Assembly: GCA_934045075.1 (NCBI GenBank) | Contig: OW203724.1 | Coordinates: 18,777,143 to 18,841,142, forward strand | Length of the DNA: 64,000 nucleotides | DNA from: Yponomeuta sedellus | Taxonomy: Eukaryota > Arthropoda > Insecta > Lepidoptera > Yponomeutidae | Direction of reading: 5' to 3' | Shown here: positions 55,700 through 64,000 of the stretch, one piece after another | Layout: the number at the start of each line of letters is the position of its first letter | Numbering within the stretch: the stretch's first letter is position 1 | Translations under genes and position numbers: made by a program | Notes under the pieces: model-generated | Told to the model about the DNA's origin: nothing | What the model saw: the letters and a program-made list of their open reading frames with translations, nothing else | Databases searched by the model: none

Positions 55700-56410
55700 A
55701 AAAGGCCAAGCTTATTACAAAACGCAAGGGTTTAAAAAGGAACTACATGAACCGTTGAAGATATTGAAAAACGGTCCTAGAAAACCATATCAACTTTTGC
55801 ATTACTTACATACAAATAAAATGAAAAGGTTTTATTCAAAGTAGCGCAGATACTGCGGCTTAATGAACGTTACAAGTCAAACTAGGTGTCTATTTCAAAA
55901 TCTGGATCATTTTGGAGAAAAAATGGACAAAAAAACTCCAAACTTAGTCTTTTCAAATTCCTTAATTAACAGAATTTATACAGATTCTACAAAACTCGTG
56001 AATTTTACATGCTTGAATTCCAGACATCATTGTCATATAAATATTCCTTAATATTATAGTAGCTCTTTTGGCACAAAGTGTACTTTACACATTTTTTGAA
56101 CCGCGTTTTAGTCAAACTTAATATATCTTCAGGGATTTTACTGAAGAAGCGTATACAATGCCCCATGAAGGATGTATTAACCTTTGCCAGCCTAAATCTT
56201 GGGATCAAAAGTTTATGCTTATTTGTAGTATTTACATTGTGTTGGCTACCTGCAGTTTTACAGTTGCTAATATTTTTCCTGACATACATAATATTTTCAT
56301 AGATATACTGGCTGATAAAGTGATTTTTATGTACAATTATAGTAGTATAAGATACTGTTGCATAACAAGGGTTTTAAAAAAATTTGCCATAGGCTAATAT
56401 TAAACAGAAC
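55700..56410. other. Non-coding sequence without recognised features
   Basis: Overlapping ORFs of 62-94 codons on both strands have no recognisable domain. Confidence 0.5.
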
Positions 56411-56423
56411 AAAACTTTGTTTA

Positions 56424-56502
56424 AAAACCTATTTAGAGGCTAAAAAAGGTTTTTAAATTTGTTCCTTAGCACGGGTTAGTGCATTAAAAATAAAAATAGT
56501 AT
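56424..56502 (+). mobile_element. Short 311-bp-family insertion with inverted start and 13-bp target duplication
   Basis: The left about 21 bp (AAACCTATTTAGAGGCTAAA) is the tail in reverse. The rest is the tail in plus orientation (AGGTTTTTAAATTTG ... AAAAATAGTAT). The flanks are AAAACTTTGTTTA at 56411-56423 and 56503-56515. Confidence 0.88.
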
Positions 56503-56561
56503 AAAACTTTGTTTAAATTGAAAAGTTTTTTAAATGTAAAATGTTGGCGTCAAGGCGCAAA

Positions 56562-56619
56562 CATCGATTGCGCATGCGTGTTGCGTCGCCGCGGACGCAA
56601 CACGCATGCGCAATCGATG
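56562..56619. repeat. Perfect 26-bp GC-rich inverted repeat with 6-nt loop
   Basis: The arm CATCGATTGCGCATGCGTG + TTGCGTC pairs exactly with 56594-56619 around GCCGCG. The arms are largely alternating purine/pyrimidine. The surroundings are AT-rich. Confidence 0.95.
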
Positions 56620-56708
56620 AAACCTTTTTTTTTTAAGTAGAGGTTCAACCTTCTTGGTCCAGCTGGAGGTTGTATAGGTTTATCATTATGATTAAAATAG
56701 TATATTTC

Positions 56709-56832
56709 ATTACAAGTGCAGAAAGGCTGTCATTGCAAAGAGTTCCGACAAATGTCTACTCGAGCCGAGGCGCAGCCGAAGGCGAGGGTTGACAGTCGGA
56801 ACAAGTTGCAATGACGGTTCCGCACGTGTACT
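56709..56832. repeat. Short fold-back repeat
   Basis: Inward ends match: CAAGTGC.GAA..G.CTGTCATTGCAA and CACGTGCGGAACCGTCATTGCAA, followed by GAGTTCCGAC / TGTTCCGAC. The centre has GAGCCGAGGCGCAGCCGAAGG. No target duplication seen. Confidence 0.7.
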
Positions 56833-57138
56833 AAACGACTATTTTAAATACAGTTGTGAAAAAATGAAGCAATTTATTAAAATAAAATTATTTGGAAAAT
56901 GGCGCCAACCGTAAAAGAATATAAGCAGAGATTTTTTTCTTCACCCATTTTGGTAGGTAAAGGGAAAGGGAAGACAAGGCTCATACAGCCAAGTCTTCAG
57001 TAGAACATTTTATTGATATGAAATGAAAATAAAATTTAATGAGATGAAATGAAAAAAAAAACCTATTAATAAAGTAATGAAACAAATTAGTAGCTTATTT
57101 TTAGAAATATACGTATTTGCATAAATCATAATTTTTTT

Positions 57139-57857
57139 TATGCCACACCTGGCAATAAAGTGGCTTTCTGGCCAGGTGTAGACATAAAAAGATGTACACA
57201 ACACGGGAGGTAATAAAGAAAGCTCTCGATCGCATATTTACGTCCCTCGCTTGCAGCTCGGGCCGCAAACTTCTGCGATCTCGGCCTTTCTTTGTATTAC
57301 CACCCTAGTTGTGTAATGTACTGTTAAATCATAAATGTAAATCATAACAATGGGCGTTTTTCTTCACAGATAAATTCTGTAGCAATAACTGTCAAATTTG
57401 GTCTATTATCTGTGGTTTCCTTATAAACCATAGAGCAGTGCACGGAGTTTGACAGTGGTTCCAACTATATTTGACATAAGGAAAAATACCCATTCTATGA
57501 TTTTTTTATTAAAACCTTCATGGTTGGTTTTTTTTGACATTATTTTGACAGTTGGGAAATAAAAAGCACTAGTGCGGGAAAGGTAAAAGAAAAGCACGAG
57601 TGTGTAATAGCCCACATCCCGCACGCTATACGTCCCTGCAATACGCCACTTTTTGAGCAACTGTATTAAAATAGTACATTACACAACTAGGGTGGTAATA
57701 CAAAGAAAGGCCGAGATCGCAGAAGTTTGCGGTCCGAGCTGCAAGCGAGGGACGTAAATATGCGATCAAGAGCTTTCTTTATTACCTCCCGTGTTGTGTA
57801 CATCTTTTTATGTCTACGCTTGGCCAAAAAGCCACTTTATTGCCAGGTGTGGCATAA
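57139..57857. mobile_element. Large fold-back element: two inverted 190-bp repeats around a 330-bp core
   Basis: 57139-57333 and 57667-57857 are inverted copies (ATGCCACACCTGGCAATAAA ... CCACCCTAGTTGTGTAATGT). The core contains GACAAATAACAGTTATTGC-type words and no gene. Single copies of the arm are at 37444 and 59310. Confidence 0.82.
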
Positions 57858-58043
57858 AGTTATATTATGATACAGGTGTCCATACAAGACCTGTATCGTA
57901 ATAAAACTTTTTAATTTTTATTTTTAGCCTACGCGTAATGTTTGTTATAAGAGTTTTGTTTTCAGTTTTATAATCTTTGTAGTATTGTATCAGAGTAGAT
58001 AAAGTTCTTTATCTATCTATCAAGGAAAGGGTCGTCCCAGGTG

Positions 58044-58262
58044 GATATCATCATCATCTACCCATTATGTCCCCACCGAGGGGCACGGGTCTCTTCCCTG
58101 AGGGAGGTATAGGCCATACTCCACCACGAGGGCCAAGTCCGGATTGGTGGAGGCTTGAAAGATTAGTGGCTGGTCTTAAAGTTTTCAAGCCACCCTAAGG
58201 CCTCTAACTAGGCTTAACGACTGCCATCTATCGACGACAGCCGGCACCAACTGCTTAACTGC
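58044..58262 (-). repeat. 5S-headed SINE (subfamily A), 5' part missing
   Basis: Plus strand ATCATCATCTACCCATTATG, TCCCCACCGAGGGGCACGGG and GGCTTAACGACTGCCATC. It stops before the 5S-like head. Confidence 0.82.
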
Positions 58263-58477
58263 TTAGGTCGATATACTTCACCCAAATGGGGGATGACAAG
58301 ATAAAAAGTACCTGTATCCGGTGCATGCAACGAGTGATTGATGTTGACGAAGCGAAAGAGATGTGTTAGGTTTCTACCCCTCCGGGATACAAACGTGAGT
58401 TTATGCACAGGGGTATGTAATGTAATGTAAGTTACAAACTGCATTCACAGATTTTGAACCATAATTACTTCCCGTAC

Positions 58478-58585
58478 TTGGTCCCCGTGGTGGAGTAGGT
58501 ATGGCCTAACCTTCCTGCGATGCAGGAAGAGACCCGCATCCCAAAAGGCGGGACATACAAGGTTTGATATCGATCGATCGATAAT
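58478..58585 (+). repeat. 5S-headed SINE, tail fragment
   Basis: TTGGTCCCCGTGGTGGAG ... GCGATGCAGGAAGAGACCC ... GGACATACAAGG, then (ATCG)n. Confidence 0.82.
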
Positions 58586-59309
58586 TACTTCATACTATCG
58601 TAAACATAATATACCAGTACTAAACGTTGTATTAAAGAAATATTTATGTTTTTTTTATAGTTTTTTACAGGTTAGCACTATCCGACCTCTTTTAGGTTTA
58701 ACGTAAAATAAAACCTTTTCTATGCCACGTTTCCTCGTACCTCTTTGATTTCTGATAACATAAAAGCGTAAAAACAAACGTTGAATATCACGATTAACTA
58801 CAAAAATGTTATCCTTCAAAAATTATAAAAATTTCAATGATTAAACGAAAAAATCTGCAAATAATTTCCTTGCAACTGCAGATTTCAAATTCATGAATTC
58901 ATTCAACTCGAACTCACGTCAGCTTCAGTTAAACTTCTTTATTATTATTTATTTGTGACATTTTGTTTTGAACTTACATAAAAAAAATTATGTTAAGGCC
59001 GACTTGCACCACTTTTTAAATGTCACTTATGTAGCCATTTAAATCGACTTTTGTATGAATTTTAGTCAAATGCTGTTTAAACCACATTTAAAAAAGGGGC
59101 CCACCTCACTTCTTGTTTTTATATTAGATAAACTAACTAAAAAACGCTTTCCCTGTCTACACCTGTAAATATCCTGCAAAATCCTTAGCTCTATTATTGC
59201 ACAAGAGCAATTTATAAGAAGTTGAAGTATTCACGGAGCTGATACCGACTGAAGCATCCTTGACAATAGGTACTATCGTAACGCCTAAAAAACCTTTAAA
59301 ACTAAAAAA
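58586..59309. other. Non-coding sequence without recognised features
   Basis: AT-rich, no gene or defined repeat. Confidence 0.5.
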
Positions 59310-59503
59310 GTAATAGTACATTACACAACTAGGGTGGTAATACAAAGAAAGGCCGAGATCGCAGAAGTTTGCGGCCCGAGCTGCAAGCGAGGGACGTAAA
59401 TATGCGATCGAGAACTTTCTTTATTACCTCCCGTGTTGTGTACATCTTTTTATGTCTACACTTGGCCAGAAAGCGATTTTATTGCCAGGTGTGGCATAAA
59501 AGA
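59310..59503. repeat. Single copy of the GCCACACCTGGCAATAAAG repeat (reverse)
   Basis: Plus strand GTACATTACACAACTAGGGT ... TTGCCAGGTGTGGCATAAA; matches 57667-57857 closely. Confidence 0.85.
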
Positions 59504-59711
59504 CATTTTGCCCTGGCAAAGTGTAAAGTTATCTTTGTCAAAGTTTCAGCGTTGACGGAGCGTAGAAACTTAACTGTTGCAACTAACATTAATTCTGTTT
59601 TTATGTTAGTTGCAACAGTTGGAAAATTTCAAGTGGTTTCACGCTAGGTACTTGGATTATGATTGCCTGTTGTAAATTCTCGTTGTTTTTCAAGTTGTTT
59701 AATACTATTTA

Positions 59712-59737
59712 AAAACCTATTTAGAGGCTAAAAATAA
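59712..59737 (-). mobile_element. 26-bp miniature insertion from the tail of the 311-bp family, with 13-bp target duplication
   Basis: Insert AAAACCTATTTAGAGGCTAA plus AAATAA, flanked by the exact repeat TTAATACTATTTA at 59699-59711 and 59738-59750. Confidence 0.85.
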
Positions 59738-59750
59738 TTAATACTATTTA

Positions 59751-60639
59751 GGACTGCGATTGCCCCTAAGAACACTGGCAATGGTTGCCACCTAAAGTAT
59801 TAATTTTTAAGAGTATATATTAGTTAGTATAGTTGGAAAGCTCTATTATAGTAAGTAATTCTAATAAGTACATTCCTTTTTTAACCCGACTGCGGCGGTG
59901 CCCAACAGGAGGGTAATGTGTTTGTATGTGTGAATGTAAGTATGTCCGATTCCGTATACCTTCATAACTCTTTCTATGATCTGAACTTGACAAATAAGAT
60001 CTCAATCGTTTTGTCGTATTTGCAAAAGTGCAATAGATCACATAAAATCTGCTAAATTCAACTAAAACAATTTAAATCACTAAAAGACTAAAACAACAGC
60101 ACGGAGGAATATCTCAAGAAGATGGGGAAGCTATCAGGATAGAAGCAAAGGACCGAGCGAAACGGAAGAAAATGTTGACGAGACCTACACTGGGTTGTAG
60201 CACCATAGGAAGTAACTTAGTTGACTACGAAATAAATAAAAATAAATGCTCAGAAGTCGGATTGCTGGTTATTTGTTGTTTCTCATTATAATTTATTTCG
60301 TGGTCAATTAAGTCGCTCGAAATGGCTCGTGCGTGCAAACATTCACACGGTCGCAATATCAACGATAATACTATACTGACCGTTTTATTGCTTTCATTGT
60401 TACATAATTAGATGGACCGTGATCATTGAATGCCTGCCTATTACCTAAATCAAGCGTATTCTGCATAAATGGTTGAGCCGTCGATTTCAACCAAACCACT
60501 CATTAATTTATGAGCTCATAAAGGACACTTAATACCTATTGACTCTCATGCATTAATTTGATCGATTAAATAAATTGGGTACAAACATTTTAAGTACTTA
60601 ACACTGTTATGGATGGTCAATGGAAGCGAGTGGTATTTT
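59751..60639. other. Non-coding sequence without recognised features
   Basis: No supported gene. AGACTAAAACAACAGC... onward looks like degenerate LINE 3' sequence, but I cannot assign it. Confidence 0.45.
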
Positions 60640-60849
60640 TATAACATAACATAACATTTACATACAGGCACATACATTGCTTCTGGCCCCACACTAGGAT
60701 ACCCTGTGTCGTGGGAACCAGAAACAACGACATCACAAACATGTAAACATCCAAGACCTGGACTTTTTTTTTTGTTTCCAGCCGGGATTCGAACCCGGGA
60801 CCTCTTGCATGGTAGGCAGACGCGCTACCGCTACGCCACAGAGGTCGTC
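60640..60849 (-). repeat. tRNA-derived SINE (family 1), full length
   Basis: Cleanest copy: minus strand GACCTCTGTGGCGTAGCGG (A box), GGGTTCGAATCCCGGC (B box), T-rich linker, body, ending TGTTATGTTATAAA. Usable as the family reference here. Confidence 0.9.
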
Positions 60850-61059
60850 ATGTAGTTTTGTTAAGTGGTCGTTATGTAGCTTAAATACGTCCCACTGCAG
60901 AGTAGGTACAGGTCTTCTCTCAGAAAGAGAGAGTATGGGCTTAATGTATGTATTTGTAACACGGAATTAAATACCTTACTAAGAAAATACTAATAGTCTT
61001 ATTTAAAACACGATTCCTCTGAAATACTCCTCAAGGGCAGTTTAAATAATTAGTTTAGA

Positions 61060-61870
61060 CTATTTTTATTTTTAATGCACTAACCCGTGCTAAGGACAAA
61101 TTTAAAAACCTATTTAGAGGCTAAAAATTTCACCCATGCCGGGATTCGAACCCGCAACCTCTGGCTATCCGTGCCAGCGCTCTACCAATTGAGCCAATGG
61201 GTGACTTACCGGCATCAGTGAAATTTCGAACCTCTTAACACTATTCTCTGTATTACGTACAGGCAGCGACATCTGGCTTAAGCAAATTGCATCACTTACA
61301 GCCCCGACTACCTACTTTGCAGTTAGGTTTTACATCGGAACGATATCACTGTACCCACATGATTATACTATTTTTAATGCACTAAAAATAGTATAATCTA
61401 GCCTCCAAATAGGTTTTTAAATTTGTCCTTAGCACGGGCTAAGGACAAATTTAAAAACCTATTTGGAGGCTAAAAATTTCACCCATGCAAGGATTCGAAC
61501 CCGCAACCTCTGGCTATCCGTGCCAGCGCTCTACCAATTGAGCCAATGGGCGACTTGCCTCTAAATAGGTTTTAAATCTGTCCTTAGCACGGGTTAGTGC
61601 ATTTAAAATAATCATGTGGGTACAGTGATATCGTTCCGATGTAAAACCTAACTGCAAAGTAGGTAGTCGGGGCTGTAAGTGATGCAATTTGCTTAAGCCA
61701 GATGTCGCTGCCTGTACGTAATACAGAGAATAGTATAAAGAGGTTCGAAATTTCACTGATGCCGGTAAGTCGCCTATTGGCTCAATTGGTAGAGCGCTGG
61801 CACGGATAGCCAGAGGTTGCGGGTTCGAATCCCGGCATGGGTGAAATTTTTAGCCTCTAAATAGGTTTTT
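61060..61870 (-). mobile_element. 311-bp-family composite array, mirrored form with target duplication
   Basis: The minus-strand body carries tRNA heads at about 61130-61205 and 61480-61555. An oppositely oriented unit with a head at about 61770-61842 ends at TAGCCTCTAAATAGGTTTTT on the right. The flanks are AATTAGTTTAGA (61048-61059) and AATTAGCGTAGA (61871-61882), 10 of 12 identical. Tail fragments at 61375-61450 show further rearrangement. Confidence 0.8.
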
Positions 61871-61882
61871 AATTAGCGTAGA

Positions 61883-62790
61883 TTAGATTAATACTGTTTA
61901 TTAGACACCATTTATTTTGAGTACCTGCTTGTAATACTAATATATGAAATGAACGACAACGTGGTTACGTCTTTGACTTTACCACAGATAAACAATAGTA
62001 GATTGTTAACCGAGGGTGGAAAGAATCAATACCCGAGGTATTCAGACGGCTATAGTACGAGTAGGAATTGATTCTTTTGCCCGTGTTGATTACTCTACTT
62101 TTCATTTCAAATATGAGGAAAATAAAAACTAATTTTTAATATTCAAATCTTAGCACAAAAGATAATAACCTATTTTTTTGAATTCCGTTACAGATACATA
62201 TAACACAGTAATTAGTATCCCGCCAATTTATGTCGACTTTTTAAATTTTAAATATGGAACTCACCGCGTAATCGTTGCGGCTTATTCCGCTCAAAGAAGT
62301 TTGCGCTAAGTTCACGCTGGCTGTTCAGAAACTCACATGGCCGCAGCATCTTTTTTAATTACTTTTTTTTTTACATGAAATTCTTCACAACTGATAGTAT
62401 TTTTAAAGTTCATTCCGGCCCTTAGGTGGGAAGTAATTTGTATGAGTTTTTCCCTCGTTAGGGAGGGAAGAAGCATTTTCCATCTAATAATCAGATCAAA
62501 ACAACACTACTTTCCGAGTAAAATTAAGAATTAAATAAATACTTCAAATTAAAAAAATGCTTTCCTTTAAACAGTCCGGAAACCTTAGCGGGAGTCATAG
62601 TTACACTTTGCCGCTTTTTATCATAGTGGTTATATACTCTTTGCATACTACCACTGGCCTGCACTTTTAAAATTGCAATAACTTTTTAGGTAAACAAGAT
62701 CTCAATAAAATGCGAAATAAGGACTTAATTTTTTTTTTATTTTGTAGCTAAAATTAATTCAATTAAGTCAATGAAACCTGATAAATGTTG
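61883..62790. other. Non-coding sequence without recognised features
   Basis: AT-rich, no gene or defined repeat. Confidence 0.5.
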
Positions 62791-62793
62791 CTA

Positions 62794-63006
62794 CAGTGCG
62801 TTCACATTAACTTGACGCGTGAGAGAATTGGTAACAAGGACATAACATGTGAATTAGCTTTTGGACCTACTCGGAAGATGGTAAAACAAGCCCTCAATCC
62901 TTTTATTTTCCCCAAGTAATGGGAATGATTTCTTATTTAACATGGTAACAGTAAACATCTCAGTGCTACCAATTCTCTCACGCGTCAAGTTAGTGTGAAC
63001 GCACTG
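62794..63006. mobile_element. MITE with TA target and about 40-bp inverted ends, 213 bp
   Basis: Inward ends CAGTGCGTTCACA(T/C)TAACTTG continue with ACGCGTGAGAGAATTGGTA on both sides. TA lies at 62792-62793 and 63007-63008. Likely Tc1/mariner-derived. Confidence 0.88.
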
Positions 63007-63268
63007 TATAAAACCTTTCTTATTTTAAACTTTTATAGTTTTGGAAAATAAAATGTTGCAAGTGTAGTACTTATTATTGTGCAGGCCAGTGTGTCAGGGC
63101 GCGTTTTTTATGCTTTTATAAATAAACAAGTTTTTTTTATTTCGAAACGGTGCGTTATATCCAGCCATGCAGTCCACCAATCTTGCAGTTATTAAAAGAA
63201 ACGCTAGGCGCGGGCTTTTCGATTAAAAGGCGGGTTCCTGGATTGCATTAAAGGAAAAAAGAAGACTA

Positions 63269-63399
63269 AAGGCCCGCCACTGTCTTACACTCCTCCACCA
63301 ACCCGGACTTGGCCCCCGTGGTGGAGTATGGCCTAACCTTCCTGCGATGCAGGAAGAAACCCGTGCCCCAGCAGTGGGGACATACAAGGGTTGATAACG
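63269..63399 (+). repeat. 5S-headed SINE, tail fragment
   Basis: GGCCCGCCACTGTCTTAC ... CAGCAGTGGGGACATACAAG then GGTTGATAACG. Confidence 0.85.
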
Positions 63400-63481
63400 T
63401 TCCGAATAGTGTAAAAGTTTTGTGAGGAACTTTTTGTTTTTATTTTTAGGAATTACATATGTAGGTACTAACTTTAACTTT

Positions 63482-63740
63482 CAGTGCATGGATGGGTGAC
63501 CGTCTATGACTAATGCTAATGGCATTTTTCCGAGTGGTTCCGCGCTTCACAAGGGTCGTTAAACAGTTGGTGCCTTGAAAACTTTTGACAGTAAGGTCTT
63601 ACTGTCAAAAGTTTTCAAGGCACTAAGCCACAAGGCTTGCAAGCCTTCACCAATCCGGAGTTGGCCTCCGTGGTGGAATATGGCCTATACTCGTACCATC
63701 CTCAGGGAAGAGACCCGAGCCCCTCGGTGGGGACATAATG
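63482..63740 (+). repeat. 5S-headed SINE (subfamily A), 5'-truncated and rearranged
   Basis: Begins in the 5S-like C-box region (GTGCATGGATGGGTGACCG). An inner inverted repeat CCTTGAAAACTTTTGACAG... / ...CTGTCAAAAGTTTTCAAGG is at 63574-63622. The tail GGTGGGGACATAATG ends at 63740. Confidence 0.83.
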
Positions 63741-64000
63741 TGAATTTTCGACAGCACGTGAATTTTTACACCCATGCGTTACGGTCGGATTCGCAATAAA
63801 AATGTAAAGGTTGATGTGCTGTACGGAGCTCTAAACATAGACTACAATGGGGAACTTGCTTCACACTTAGATTGAAGTAGCATTGCTTTTATACAATAGA
63901 AGATATAGAAAAAACTCAAGATATTATTAAAAAAATCATAAAAATATTTCTTCGGGCTTTTCGGAGTCCCAAAATATGCGATTAATCAAAATAGGTACAT

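Noticed and set aside
45640..64000. Missing ABCG ATP-binding exons (Walker A, signature, Walker B)
   Set aside because: I looked for the motifs on the minus strand and found none. They probably lie beyond the right edge.

Overview
The window is nuclear DNA of an insect, almost certainly a moth or butterfly. It has spliced genes with GT-AG introns, and its repeats are typically lepidopteran: Lep1-type Helitrons ending in CTAGT, several tRNA-headed SINEs, 5S-rRNA-headed SINEs, an RTE LINE, a Penelope-like element and a Transib. No bacterial operon, CRISPR array or phage feature is present.

Three host genes are visible. (1) LRPPRC (fly bsf), a mitochondrial PPR protein, lies on the minus strand at 1-6051. 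Six coding exons are seen and its 3' part runs off the left edge. (2) Cytosolic malate dehydrogenase (Mdh1) lies on the plus strand at 7468-10337. One exon holds only the ATG and a second holds the remaining 330 codons. LRPPRC and Mdh1 are divergent and share a 1.4 kb intergenic region that now contains a hAT element with a SINE inside it. (3) The 3' half of an ABCG1/ABCG4-type half-transporter lies on the minus strand at 12064-45638. Six exons splice in frame to 385 residues. The ATP-binding half lies beyond the right edge or in exons I could not find.

Most of the rest is mobile DNA inside the ABCG introns and in the sequence upstream of its visible exons (45.6-64 kb). Main elements: an RTE LINE with a 14-bp target duplication (17109-20245); a 5'-truncated Penelope-like element with GIY-YIG endonuclease (20281-21966); a 1.65 kb perfect GATA array (24511-26165) beside a decayed copy of an ABCG exon; two Helitrons, one split by a SINE (29415-30285); an apparently intact Transib with a RAG1-like transposase, terminal inverted repeats and 5-bp target duplication (42374-45317); and a LINE with two open reading frames (48404-53048) whose unoccupied target survives in a tandem duplicate about 1 kb away. 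A tRNA-headed family with 311-bp tandem units occurs repeatedly as inverted, twin-priming-like insertions with target duplications. More than fifteen 5S-headed SINE copies or fragments and several MITEs complete the picture.

The most notable items are the intact Transib, the 311-bp composite family with its 26-28 bp miniature insertions, the LINE with its paralogous empty site, and the exon duplication next to the GATA array. All coordinates and alignments were read by eye. No database search was run.
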